This document shows, one piece after another, positions 1 through 7,197 of a stretch of DNA of 15,458 bases. The DNA is from Candidatus Nanohalarchaeota archaeon (GTDB lineage Archaea; EX4484-52; B79-G9). Within the stretch, counting starts at the first letter, position 1. Each line of letters starts with the position of its first letter. The notes below the pieces were generated by a model that saw nothing but the letters and a program-made list of their open reading frames with translations, was not told the DNA's origin and searched no databases. The position numbers were made by a program, and so were the translations under genes. The stretch is from positions 1 through 15,458 of the forward strand of contig JAUVEK010000019.1 in assembly GCA_030594795.1 (NCBI GenBank). The letters are read 5' to 3'.

Positions 1-13
1 AGAGGTGCATAAA

Positions 14-1951
14 ATGACAAAAACAATAGGAATTGACTTGGGAACAACTAACTCATGCGTGGCAGTAATGGAAGGCGGAAAGCCGACAGTCATCCCGAAT
101 GCAGAGGGCAACAGGACAACCCCCTCAATCATCGCGTTCACAAAAAAAGGGGAGCGCCTGGTAGGCCTCACAGCAAAGAGGCAGGCAGTGACCAATCCTG
201 AAAATACATTATTTTCCATAAAAAGGCTTATCGGAAGAAAATTCACCGAACCTGAAGTCCAAAAAGACGTCAAGATAATGCCGTTCAAAATAATCGAGGC
301 AAAAAACAAGGATGCATGGGTACAGGCAGGCGGCAAAGATTACTCTTCCCCCGAAATATCCGCGATGACACTCCAGAAACTAAAAAATGATGCTGAAGCC
401 TATCTTGGCGAAAAAGTAGACAAAGCAGTTATCACAGTTCCTGCTTACTTCAATGACTCACAGAGGCAGGCAACAAAAGATGCCGGGAAAATCGCAGGCC
501 TTGAGGTCCTGAGAATAGTCAATGAGCCCACAGCAGCAGCACTTGCATACGGCCTTGACAAAAAGAAAGACGAAAAAATCGCTGTATTCGACCTTGGCGG
601 CGGGACATTCGACATATCCATACTTGAACTTGGCGACGGCGTCTTTGAAGTAAAATCAACAAACGGAGACACGCACCTTGGCGGCGACGACTTCGACCAG
701 AATATAATCAATTTCCTTGTGGAAGAGTTCAAAAAACAGGAAGGAGTAGACCTGTCAAAAGACAAGATGGTCCTCCAGCGCTTAAAAGAAGCAGCAGAAA
801 AAGCAAAAATTGAGCTTTCAAGCGCGCAGGAAACAGAACTAAACCTTCCCTTCATAACATCTACAGAATCAGGGCCGAAACACTTCAATTATACACTCAC
901 AAGAGCAAAACTCGAACAGCTCACAGAAGACCTCATCGACAGGACAATCGGCCCATGCAAACAGGCACTGAAAGACGCGGGACTAAAAACATCAGACATA
1001 AACGAGGTACTACTAGTCGGCGGCCAGACAAGAATGCCTGCAGTAGAGAAATCAGTCCAGCTATTCTTCGCAAAAGAGCCCAACAAAAGCGTAAACCCTG
1101 ACGAAGTAGTAGCCATTGGTGCGGCTATCCAGTCAGGAGTGCTTGCAGGCGAAGTGAAAGATGTGCTTCTCCTCGACGTAACACCGCTTTCGCTCGGTAT
1201 CGAGACACTTGGCAGTGTCTTCACAAAACTCATTGAGAAAAACACAACAATTCCGACCAAAAAGTCGCAGATATTCTCAACAGCAGCAGATAGCCAGACT
1301 GCGGTGACGATAAATGTCCTCCAGGGTGAGCGGGCAATGGCTGCTGACAACCACCCGCTTGGCAGGTTTGACCTTATAGGGGTACCTCCTGCGCCGCGGG
1401 GCATACCGCAGATTGAAGTAACGTTTGACATAGACGCAAACGGCATAATCCATGTCTCGGCGAAGGATCTTGGGACAGGCAAAGAACAGGCAATATCAAT
1501 CAAGTCGGCAACAGGTCTTTCTGAAGAAGAGATCAAGAAGATGGAAGAAGAATCAAAAAAACACGGAGAAGAAGACAAAAAGAAAAAAGAATCAATTGAA
1601 ACCAGAAACCAGGCAGAAAGCATTGTCTACACAGCAGAAAAAACCCTGAAAGAGCACGGCGACAAGGTGGATGATGCTACAAAAGACAAGATACAGAAAA
1701 GCATCGATGGCCTCAAGGAAGCACTGAAAGACGAAAAAGTGGACGCAGATACCATCAAAAAGAAGATAGAAGAACTCAATAACACAATCTATGAGTTGAC
1801 CACAAAGATGTATCAGGATGCGCAAAAAGAGGCATCTAAAGAAGGGGAACCAAAGGCTGAAAAGAAGAAGGGCGATGAAGAAGTAGTGGATGCTGACTAC
1901 AAAGTGGAAGATGAAGATAAGGATAAAGACAAAAAGAAGGAGAATAAATAG
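14..1951 (+). CDS. dnaK: Chaperone DnaK (Hsp70), bacterial type
   Basis: ATP-driven cytosolic chaperone working with DnaJ and GrpE. I start it at ATG 14, giving 645 aa, because AGAGGTG at 1-7 is a well-spaced ribosome binding site; the in-frame GTG at 5 lies inside that site. The nucleotide-binding domain (about 1-380) shows IGIDLGTTNS (5-14), VPAYFNDSQRQATKDAG (142-158), VFDLGGGTFD (191-200) and LLVGGQTRMP (333-342). The interdomain linker and start of the substrate domain are at VLLLDVTPLSLGIET (384-398). A helical lid follows and ends in a charged tail with EEVVDADYK (622-630). Residues about 75-100 carry the extra segment typical of Gram-negative-type DnaK, suggesting acquisition from bacteria. 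dnaJ follows after 83 bp with no clear promoter, so the two are probably cotranscribed. Identification is certain; donor lineage is inference. Confidence 0.98.
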   Translation: MTKTIGIDLGTTNSCVAVMEGGKPTVIPNAEGNRTTPSIIAFTKKGERLVGLTAKRQAVTNPENTLFSIKRLIGRKFTEPEVQKDVKIMPFKIIEAKNKDAWVQAGGKDYSSPEISAMTLQKLKNDAEAYLGEKVDKAVITVPAYFNDSQRQATKDAGKIAGLEVLRIVNEPTAAALAYGLDKKKDEKIAVFDLGGGTFDISILELGDGVFEVKSTNGDTHLGGDDFDQNIINFLVEEFKKQEGVDLSKDKMVLQRLKEAAEKAKIELSSAQETELNLPFITSTESGPKHFNYTLTRAKLEQLTEDLIDRTIGPCKQALKDAGLKTSDINEVLLVGGQTRMPAVEKSVQLFFAKEPNKSVNPDEVVAIGAAIQSGVLAGEVKDVLLLDVTPLSLGIETLGSVFTKLIEKNTTIPTKKSQIFSTAADSQTAVTINVLQGERAMAADNHPLGRFDLIGVPPAPRGIPQIEVTFDIDANGIIHVSAKDLGTGKEQAISIKSATGLSEEEIKKMEEESKKHGEEDKKKKESIETRNQAESIVYTAEKTLKEHGDKVDDATKDKIQKSIDGLKEALKDEKVDADTIKKKIEELNNTIYELTTKMYQDAQKEASKEGEPKAEKKKGDEEVVDADYKVEDEDKDKDKKKENK

Positions 1952-2034
1952 TGCCTTTCCATGAAAAACCCTAAACACTGTATTTTCAACTTGAAAAAGA
2001 ATCTTCTACCCGACAGACAGATTTGTGATTCAGA

Positions 2035-3183
2035 ATGACAAAAAAAGACTATTACGATATATTGGGTGTAGGCAAGGGTGCGTCGCCCGAAGAGATTAAG
2101 CGCGCCTACCGCAAACTTGCAAGAAAATACCATCCCGATGTCAACCCGGGAGACAAGAGTGCTGAGGGCAAGTTCAAGGAGCTTAACGAAGCATTTGAAG
2201 TGCTTGGCGACCCAAAGAAAAGAACGCAGTATGATCAGTTTGGGCATGCGGCATTCCAGCAGGGCGCAGGAGCCGGCGGGTTCCAGGGTTTCCGCGGATT
2301 CGGGGGAGGGGATTTTTCATCGTTTGAAGATATCTTCAGCGGCGGCTTTGACGATATATTCAATGTATTCTCAGGCATGAGAGGAGAAACAAGGCGAAGA
2401 GCTGCATCTGGCGCAGACTTAAGATATGATACAACCATCACTCTCGAAGAAGCATGCAGCGGCATCGCTAAAGAAATACAGGTGCCGCGCTTTGAAAAAT
2501 GCAGCGCCTGCAAAGGCACTGGCGCAAAAAGCGGCACAGCAAAGAAAACATGTCCAAAATGCAGCGGAACCGGTCAGGTGAGGCAGGTAAGACGCTCATT
2601 TCTCGGCCAGATGATCACCATAGGAATGTGCGACAAATGCAAGGGTACAGGCACAATAATTGAGACACCATGCCCAACATGCAGCGGGAGCGGCAGGGTA
2701 AGAAGAACAAGAACAATAGAGATAAACATACCTCCTGGTGTTGACGACGGCTCGCACCTGCGCATAGCACGGGAAGGCGAAGCAGGCATGAACGGCGCTC
2801 CATCCGGTGACCTTTATGTCGTGATTCATGTGGAGCCGCACAATATATTTGACAGGTATGAAAATGACCTTTACTGCAAGACAACCATAGGGATTGCGCA
2901 GGCAACACTCGGAGATGAGATAGAGATACCGACCATAAAAGGGAAAGCAAAGCTGAAAATACCTCCCGGCACCCAGAGCCATACGATATTCCGGTTGCGC
3001 GGGCAGGGTATGCCTGACCTGCATGGGCGCGGCAAAGGGGACCAGCAGGTAAAAGTCGTGGTGGAGATACCGAAATCGTTAACAAAAAAACAAAAAGAAC
3101 TCATCCAGAAATATGCGGACGAGACAAAACAAGAAGCAACTATCGGCAAAGGATTTTTTGACAAGATGAAAGAGTATTTCTAA
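2035..3183 (+). CDS. dnaJ: Co-chaperone DnaJ (type I Hsp40)
   Basis: Stimulates the DnaK ATPase and delivers substrates. The 382 residues show the full type I layout: a J domain (1-70) with the HPD motif at 33-35, a Gly/Phe-rich region (about 76-115) containing two DIF motifs, and four zinc-binding CxxCxGxG motifs starting at C156, C173, C199 and C213. Two C-terminal beta domains and a dimerisation tail complete it. Length is typical (370-385 aa). ATG 2035 is preceded by GTGAT at 2025-2029, which matches the archaeal anti-Shine-Dalgarno sequence. It follows dnaK on the same strand and most likely shares its transcript. The intact zinc fingers mean it should be able to bind unfolded proteins itself. 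grpE is not seen and may lie upstream of the window. Confidence 0.98.
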   Translation: MTKKDYYDILGVGKGASPEEIKRAYRKLARKYHPDVNPGDKSAEGKFKELNEAFEVLGDPKKRTQYDQFGHAAFQQGAGAGGFQGFRGFGGGDFSSFEDIFSGGFDDIFNVFSGMRGETRRRAASGADLRYDTTITLEEACSGIAKEIQVPRFEKCSACKGTGAKSGTAKKTCPKCSGTGQVRQVRRSFLGQMITIGMCDKCKGTGTIIETPCPTCSGSGRVRRTRTIEINIPPGVDDGSHLRIAREGEAGMNGAPSGDLYVVIHVEPHNIFDRYENDLYCKTTIGIAQATLGDEIEIPTIKGKAKLKIPPGTQSHTIFRLRGQGMPDLHGRGKGDQQVKVVVEIPKSLTKKQKELIQKYADETKQEATIGKGFFDKMKEYF

Positions 3184-3244
3184 AAAAATATATCCTGCTT
3201 AGTCAGGAATTCTCCAGAGTCAAAACTCGATGCAAAGAAACAGA

Positions 3245-3255
3245 TTTTTATATTT
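3245..3255 (+). promoter_or_regulatory. TATA-like promoter of the 161-aa hypothetical gene
   Basis: TTTTTATATTT sits about 46 bp before ATG 3296. A start of transcription some 25 bp downstream (near 3276) would leave a leader of about 20 nt holding GGTG at 3287-3290. This separates the gene from dnaKJ transcription. Read by eye only. Confidence 0.45.
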
Positions 3256-3295
3256 GAAAGCCCCAATTATACTTATCTTACAAATTGGTGTCAAT

Positions 3296-3781
3296 ATGCT
3301 ATTTGGAATTATTTATGAAGGGGATAACAGTAAGCATTACAAGCTTACTTTTCCGTCAGATGTTGCTTCGTATCACTTCAAAATAGGCAAGTCAGTGTCA
3401 AAAACAGAGTTATCAGATATGCTTGAACATGTAGCATCAGACTGCAAAATGTTCAGGGGAAATGCAAAAACATCGCATGCGCGCGATGATATTACTCCGC
3501 CAAAGAAAAAGTTAGCCCGCTTCATCCTCTTTCGGCACTTGGACAAGAAGAAATATGAAGAGGAGAAGGAAATAAAAAGGATTGACCTCAAAGATATTAA
3601 TGAAAAGAATGAAAAAACAATAAAAGACATGCTCAACTCACCGTGCGACAGCTTTAAAATCACCCAGTCGCTTTCGCTTCCAACATCGGATTCTGTCGAT
3701 GACTTTTATGCGGGAAAAAAAGACACTGATGCATCCCCGGAAGACAAAAAAGAGCAGGATATCGAAAATCAAAACCCATGA
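3296..3781 (+). CDS. Hypothetical charged protein, 161 aa
   Basis: I do not recognise this family. An in-frame ATG exists at 3230, but I prefer ATG 3296. GGTG at 3287-3290 is placed as a ribosome binding site for it, and a TATA-like element at 3245-3255 would put the transcript start between the two ATGs. The protein begins MLFGIIYEGD and has a probable alpha/beta N-terminal half (1-50). A basic stretch (TPPKKKLARFILFRHLDKKK, roughly 67-86) follows, then a very charged Lys/Glu segment (about 83-110) and a polar, probably disordered tail ending ENQNP. No signal peptide, transmembrane segment or metal-binding motif is visible. It lies between dnaJ and an unrelated promoter, so context gives no function. 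The basic middle could bind nucleic acid, but that is a guess. Confidence 0.75.
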   Translation: MLFGIIYEGDNSKHYKLTFPSDVASYHFKIGKSVSKTELSDMLEHVASDCKMFRGNAKTSHARDDITPPKKKLARFILFRHLDKKKYEEEKEIKRIDLKDINEKNEKTIKDMLNSPCDSFKITQSLSLPTSDSVDDFYAGKKDTDASPEDKKEQDIENQNP

Positions 3782-3875
3782 AGTCTGGCCTGTAAGCTTT
3801 TGCTTTCGTCCAATAATCGCGCAGCAAATCCCGCATCCTTTAATCTGTTGGATCCTTGTCGCAGTGTCACCATAA

Positions 3876-3886
3876 CTTATATAAAC
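3876..3886 (+). promoter_or_regulatory. TATA box of the coiled-coil/membrane-protein gene pair
   Basis: CTTATATAAAC is the cleanest archaeal TATA box on the plus strand here. Its centre lies about 53 bp before ATG 3934, predicting transcription from about 3907 and a leader near 27 nt that contains the ribosome binding site AGGTGGAT at 3921-3928. Confidence 0.6.
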
Positions 3887-3933
3887 TACTTAATGTATAT
3901 TCTTAATAAACAAAGAGGGCAGGTGGATAAAAT

Positions 3934-4470
3934 ATGGATCCTAAAGAGGTTGAAATACCGCATGATGATTATGAAGTTGTTCCTGTAACGCCGTTAAGGC
4001 GGCTGGAAAAGAGACTTGATGTAATAGAGACGACAAAGTCCATGTCCAACATGGAAAAATTCATAGACAAAGTCATTGACATGGTTGAGATGAACCAGAA
4101 AATAGTTGATGAAGTCGTGAAAGCAAACCAGGGATTACGAGAGGATATATCAATACTGATCTCAAAAATTGATGACTCGCAGACCAAGATGTCAGAATTT
4201 GTAGACATAATAAAAGAAGCAGGAGAACAGGAAGGCGGGGAAACAATATCAAAAGAGATAATAGACACTGTTGTTGCACCTCTGGTTGAGAAACTGGAAA
4301 CTTCAGCCAGTAAGAGTGCTGAGACTAATGGGCAGATGGTAGAAACATTAACGTCAATAGAGAAGAGGCTGAAAAACATTCAGCTGGGTGGCCAGGGTAC
4401 ACAAACAGGCGCAGCAGCGATACTCCAGAGAAGGCGCCCGCCAGCGCAAACAACGCCGCCGCCGCTATAA
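3934..4470 (+). CDS. Coiled-coil protein of unknown function, 178 aa
   Basis: Family not recognised by name. ATG 3934 has a strong site AGGTGGAT at 3921-3928. The N-terminal segment IPHDDYEVVPVTPLRRLEKR (8-27) looks like a conserved docking or short structured motif. Residues about 22-95 and 110-150 are long amphipathic helices with heptad-like hydrophobic spacing, so a coiled-coil oligomer is likely. The C-terminus (about 152-178) is Gly/Gln/Thr-rich and then proline-rich (RRRPPAQ, TTPPPL), probably unstructured and possibly a ligand for another protein. It has no membrane segment and is probably cytosolic. The downstream gene starts 37 bp later and encodes a tiny membrane protein, so the two probably share a transcript and may act together at the membrane. 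That link is inference. Confidence 0.8.
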   Translation: MDPKEVEIPHDDYEVVPVTPLRRLEKRLDVIETTKSMSNMEKFIDKVIDMVEMNQKIVDEVVKANQGLREDISILISKIDDSQTKMSEFVDIIKEAGEQEGGETISKEIIDTVVAPLVEKLETSASKSAETNGQMVETLTSIEKRLKNIQLGGQGTQTGAAAILQRRRPPAQTTPPPL

Positions 4471-4507
4471 TGTTGTGGATGACTAGAAATTGTTTGGGGA
4501 ATTTAGT

Positions 4508-4735
4508 ATGAAACTAGGTCCGAAAAATATAGAGTTGTTCTTTGTTGCAGTATTAATATTAATAACTGTAATTGAATTTATGCTCCTGTCTGCAGGGATT
4601 ATGTCCCACCAGCTACTAGTTACGCTTTTGGCGATGAGCATCCTGATGGTTGTTGGCGGCCAAATTCTGGTATGTATTATATTGTTGAGAATCTACGATA
4701 AAGTTGCAATTATTTCAGTAAAGAAGCTACGTTGA
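4508..4735 (+). CDS. Small two-helix membrane protein, 75 aa
   Basis: Not recognised. ATG 4508 gives MKLGPKNIEL followed by two hydrophobic helices, about residues 9-31 and 35-61, separated by a short turn (GIMSHQ). The short C-terminus is basic (RIYDKV, then SVKKLR), so by the positive-inside rule both ends may face the cytoplasm. A purine stretch GGGGA at 4496-4500 is a modest ribosome binding site. An in-frame TTG at 4490 would add six residues but has no better signal. It lies 37 bp after the coiled-coil gene with no promoter between them, so an operon is likely. It could anchor or recruit the coiled-coil protein, though nothing in the sequence proves it. Composition and codon pattern suggest a real gene despite its size. 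Confidence 0.68.
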   Translation: MKLGPKNIELFFVAVLILITVIEFMLLSAGIMSHQLLVTLLAMSILMVVGGQILVCIILLRIYDKVAIISVKKLR

Positions 4736-4813
4736 AGAGTATATCGTAAGATATTGGTTTTGTTAGCGCAGTTTTAGGTATGAAAAGAATAAAAAAGTAT
4801 GTATCTAAGTATG

Positions 4814-4822
4814 ATTAATATA
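4814..4822 (+). promoter_or_regulatory. Possible TATA element of the aIF5A gene
   Basis: TTAATATAG lies about 48 bp before ATG 4866, in a 130-bp AT-rich gap (4736-4865) that otherwise shows only a ribosome binding site, GAGGT at 4854-4858. The match to a TATA box is moderate, and other AT-rich stretches nearby could serve instead. Confidence 0.35.
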
Positions 4823-4865
4823 GTCTATTTGGTATTCTAAAATAAAAGATTGTGAGGTAGTTCTT

Positions 4866-5255
4866 ATGGGTATAGAGCAGATTGAAGCAAAGCATTTTAA
4901 AAAAGGGAGTTATATCATGATTGATGATGTCCCATGCAGGGTGGTGGACAATGCGAAGTCTGCGCCAGGCAAGCATGGACACCTGAAATGCAAAATAGAG
5001 GCAATCGGTCTAATCGATAGTAAGAAAAGGATGCTTATGAAACCGGGTGATGCAAAAATACCATCACCTGTTGTAGACAAGCGCCTTGGCCAGGTTGTGT
5101 CTGTGTCTGGCGGTAGTGCACAACTGATGGATATGGAAACCTATGAGATGTTTGAGACGCAGATTCCCGATGACCTGAAGAGCGCAATAGCAGAAGGCAA
5201 AGAGGTTGAATACTGGATGATTGAAAGCGTAAAAGCGATAATGGGTGTCAAATAG
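4866..5255 (+). CDS. eif5a: Translation initiation factor aIF5A (hypusine protein)
   Basis: Archaeal homologue of eIF5A/EF-P, which relieves ribosome stalling at difficult peptide bonds. The 129 residues match the usual archaeal length. The N-terminal SH3-like barrel contains the exposed loop APGKHGHLK, in which K36 is the lysine converted to hypusine or deoxyhypusine in this family. The C-terminal OB-fold domain (about 72-129) includes LMDMETYEMFE. ATG 4866 is preceded by GAGGT at 4854-4858. It probably has its own promoter and sits apart from the genes to its left. It converges on trm1 with 16 bp between the stops. The modifying enzyme, deoxyhypusine synthase, is not in this window. Confidence 0.97.
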   Translation: MGIEQIEAKHFKKGSYIMIDDVPCRVVDNAKSAPGKHGHLKCKIEAIGLIDSKKRMLMKPGDAKIPSPVVDKRLGQVVSVSGGSAQLMDMETYEMFETQIPDDLKSAIAEGKEVEYWMIESVKAIMGVK

Positions 5256-5271
5256 ACTTTCCTGAAAATTT

Positions 5272-6393
5272 CTATGTTTGACCCGGATTTTCATGATTTC
5301 TGATGGATTCAATAATTATATTTATCGGTGCATCAGTCCTTATTTTGAATCCTCCAAAAACACTTCCGGATGCCTTGTAGCTGCGCTTTCTTAAACAGTT
5401 TACTAAATAGTCGCGCTTTACAGTGTCCAGCTTGTTCCTGCTGCAAATTTCATGTATATCATATAGCATTGCATCCACCATTGACTCTTCTTTGATAATG
5501 CCAATAAATTTCTCCACTTTTGGGTTTGTCTGCTCAATCTTATCTGCAAAGTCCCTGTCAAACAGATTACCTGTATAAAGCGGCCCAGCATAGTCAAACT
5601 CAGCGCCGCAGGCGCATATCCCCTTATTCGAGAAGGAAAATTGTCTCATGCCGCATTTGCGGCAGTAGAGTAGATATCCTACCTTAGCAACTGCCTTGTC
5701 AGCACAGCTCCTGCTTCTCCTGACAGCCCCGAAAATCCTGTGGTAATGCCGGGAAGAGAAGCAGAGCAGGGGCATGAAGCCCTTGTCATATTTCGAGAGC
5801 GTCCTGATTATGTAGCCTACAAGTATTCGTACACCGGTTTCATGCATTATATCTGTCTTAAGAGACTTTGCCCCGTACCTTCTAAGGCATGTCCCGGGAT
5901 AAGTGCCTGCAAGGGGACCAAGGTCTGTTGCGGTAATCCCTAAGAATCCGCCATGCCTGACGGCGCGTCCAGCACAGTCGAGAAACATTGCAGGCGATCC
6001 GAAAGGGTCAATGTCAATGAAATTCAGTTTATTTTTATGCATGGATAGCAGGACATTGGCGTCCATGTTTTCTGCAGCAGCGTTCTTTACCTTGTTGTAA
6101 GATAAATTCTTTTTGATAATCCCAAACGCTGTTGGGTTCAGGTCATTTAGCACTGCAAACTCTATTTTGGGCACTTCAAGTGAGTATCTTATGCCCCTAA
6201 TGCCGCATCCGGAGAGTGAATCACAAATTATCATCTTTTCTGGAGTCATTTTCTTAAACACTTTAAGGCATGCGACAGATATGTCGCGGTTGAATTTCAT
6301 GTCAGGGTTGAAGAAAACAGGGTCCTTTTTTGTGAGTTTGCCTTCATAAATGTATACTTTGGCTGCGCCTTCATGGATGATTTTTGTTTGCAT
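5272..6393 (-). CDS. trm1: tRNA (guanine(26)-N2)-dimethyltransferase Trm1
   Basis: S-adenosylmethionine-dependent enzyme that makes N2,N2-dimethylguanosine at position 26 of tRNAs, preventing misfolding. The 373 residues match archaeal Trm1 (about 370-390). The sequence shows the family opening FFNPDMKFNRDIS (27-39), the SAM-binding motif DSLSGCGIRG (58-67), the acidic ribose-binding segment VLNDLNP (81-87) and the catalytic DIDPFGSP (127-134). A C-terminal zinc module has C244, C247, C260 and C262. ATG 6393 is the first start. No GGTG-type ribosome binding site precedes it, and a TATA-like stretch centred near 6418 lies 25 bp upstream, so the mRNA is probably leaderless. It lies 95 bp after pfdB on the same strand and may also receive read-through from the superoperon. 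Confidence 0.97.
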   Translation of the reverse strand: MQTKIIHEGAAKVYIYEGKLTKKDPVFFNPDMKFNRDISVACLKVFKKMTPEKMIICDSLSGCGIRGIRYSLEVPKIEFAVLNDLNPTAFGIIKKNLSYNKVKNAAAENMDANVLLSMHKNKLNFIDIDPFGSPAMFLDCAGRAVRHGGFLGITATDLGPLAGTYPGTCLRRYGAKSLKTDIMHETGVRILVGYIIRTLSKYDKGFMPLLCFSSRHYHRIFGAVRRSRSCADKAVAKVGYLLYCRKCGMRQFSFSNKGICACGAEFDYAGPLYTGNLFDRDFADKIEQTNPKVEKFIGIIKEESMVDAMLYDIHEICSRNKLDTVKRDYLVNCLRKRSYKASGSVFGGFKIRTDAPINIIIESIRNHENPGQT

Positions 6394-6434
6394 GAGTCTA
6401 ATTTGTGAGTCTAATATTTTAATATGTGTCTAAA
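6393..6434 (-). repeat. Three TGAGTCTAAT-like direct repeats across the trm1 start
   Basis: Written on the plus strand, TGAGTCTAAT occurs exactly at 6393-6402 and 6406-6415. A third copy with two mismatches (TGTGTCTAAA) is at 6425-6434. The first copy touches the trm1 start codon, and copies two and three bracket the TATA-like element. The placement would suit a repressor site, but the region is AT-rich and the role is unproven. Confidence 0.5.
6411..6426 (-). promoter_or_regulatory. Probable leaderless promoter of trm1
   Basis: On the minus strand this reads CATATTAAAATATTAG, a TATA-like element centred about 25 bp from the trm1 ATG (6393). This is the spacing expected if transcription begins at the start codon itself. 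The absence of a GGTG ribosome binding site agrees with a leaderless transcript. Confidence 0.45.
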
Positions 6435-6488
6435 AATAGCCATGTTCTTTTGGAGAATCTTCTGACTTTGCTTAGAAAGAGGTAAATT

Positions 6489-6830
6489 TTACTTGGCGCT
6501 TGCGCCCTTGCTCTTGAATGATTCCATGAGCTTTGCCTGAATCTCAGTCAGGCGCGCCTTTAGGATGGATTCCTGCTTTTCAAATGATTTCAGGCGCACT
6601 TCTATTGTTTCCTTTTGCGTGGCAAGGTCGTTTTTGACCTGAGATTTTTCTGATTTTATGAGTATCATGCCTGCTGCCTTGAAGATGTCGCCTTTTGCTG
6701 TTTTCAGTTCATCGTCAGCTTTCTTTATTTCTGCAAACTGCATGCGGTACTGCTCTTTCTGCATCATGAGCATCTGCAGCTGCTGTTGCAGCTGCTGGTA
6801 TTGCATTGTAATATTATCTTCGGGTGTCAT
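6489..6830 (-). CDS. pfdB: Prefoldin beta subunit
   Basis: Subunit of the hexameric (two alpha, four beta) jellyfish-like chaperone that captures unfolded proteins and hands them to the thermosome. The 113 residues fit the family. The N-terminal helix is rich in glutamine (YQQLQQQLQMLMMQKEQYR), the central beta hairpin contains DIFKAAGMILIKSEKSQ, and the C-terminal helix pairs back to form the coiled coil. An in-frame GTG at 6839 could add three residues, but it is part of GTGAT (6835-6839), the ribosome binding site for ATG 6830. The start overlaps the end of pcc1 by 17 bp, implying translational coupling. It is the last tightly packed gene of the superoperon. Confidence 0.95.
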   Translation of the reverse strand: MTPEDNITMQYQQLQQQLQMLMMQKEQYRMQFAEIKKADDELKTAKGDIFKAAGMILIKSEKSQVKNDLATQKETIEVRLKSFEKQESILKARLTEIQAKLMESFKSKGASAK

Positions 6831-7062
6831 TTGTATCACTGAGCTTTATTGTGTCTTCGATAAGCTTTATCTGGCGCAGAATAGTATTTACTGCTGCCCT
6901 GAGCGATGTTGTGTCCTGTGATTCTATATCTATCTTCAGGCACTCTTTTGATGTTATTGTTATTTTTGCGCGGTCTGTTGAGATTGTGTCCGGTGCCAAT
7001 GCTTTGCATATCAGGTCGTTTTCGCGTTTTTGCCTGTGTATTTCTATTGTTGATTTGAGCAT
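6814..7062 (-). CDS. pcc1: KEOPS complex subunit Pcc1
   Basis: Small dimerising subunit of the KEOPS complex, which with Kae1 and Bud32 forms N6-threonylcarbamoyladenosine at position 37 of ANN-decoding tRNAs. The 82-residue length is typical. The diagnostic part is the C-terminal helix TTSLRAAVNTILRQIKLIED (51-70), matching the Pcc1/CTAG family pattern of a SLRA helix ending in several hydrophobic residues. The preceding strands carry the small alpha/beta fold. The ATG abuts the rpoP stop (TAG then ATG with no gap), and the 3' end overlaps pfdB by 17 bp, so its translation is probably coupled to both. Archaeal pcc1 is known to occur next to rpoP and prefoldin, which supports this call on a short, weakly conserved protein. 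The other KEOPS genes are not in the window. Confidence 0.85.
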   Translation of the reverse strand: MLKSTIEIHRQKRENDLICKALAPDTISTDRAKITITSKECLKIDIESQDTTSLRAAVNTILRQIKLIEDTIKLSDTNDTRR

Positions 7063-7197
7063 CTAGATGCACTTGATTGTTTTTGTTACAGGCGGCGTGG
7101 TCTTTATCAGGATACGACCTGAGCATTTTGGGCAAAAGAGATTTGGCAATACTTTCTTTACATCTATTTTCTCGCCGCATTCATAGCAAATGTACAT
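7063..7197 (-). CDS. rpoP: DNA-directed RNA polymerase subunit P (Rpo12)
   Basis: Small zinc-ribbon subunit of archaeal RNA polymerase, homologous to eukaryotic Rpb12, which bridges the assembly platform subunits. At 44 aa it is easily missed. The translation begins MYICYECGEKIDVKKVLPNL, with zinc ligands C4, C7, C22 and C25, and continues with GRILIKTTPPVTK, where the IL-K-PPV-K pattern is typical of the family. ATG 7197 is preceded by GTGAT at 7202-7206. It follows rpl37ae by 17 bp, and its stop codon directly adjoins the pcc1 start. The order L37Ae-RpoP-Pcc1-prefoldin is that of the archaeal exosome superoperon, which makes the call firm. Confidence 0.95.
   Translation of the reverse strand: MYICYECGEKIDVKKVLPNLFCPKCSGRILIKTTPPVTKTIKCI

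Noticed and set aside
889..1623. 244-aa open frame on the minus strand opposite dnaK
   Set aside because: Long antisense frames opposite dnaK are a known composition artefact; this one is serine-rich with no motif.
2615..3085. 156-aa and 142-aa minus-strand frames opposite dnaJ
   Set aside because: Antisense shadows of the zinc-finger and C-terminal domains of DnaJ, rich in Cys and Leu because of the opposite strand.
3192..3207. TCCTG/CAGGA hairpin just after dnaJ as a terminator
   Set aside because: The stem is only five pairs with no T-run right after it, and archaeal termination does not need hairpins; the nearby T-rich stretch at 3244-3250 looks more like a promoter.
3800..3988. 62-aa open frame overlapping the start of the coiled-coil gene
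   Set aside because: It runs across the TATA box and ribosome binding site of the 3934 gene, and its sequence shows no protein-like pattern.
4780..4818. 12-codon frame (MKRIKKYVSKYD) upstream of aIF5A
   Set aside because: Too short to judge, with no clear ribosome binding site, and it overlaps the presumed TATA region. A leader peptide cannot be excluded but nothing supports it.
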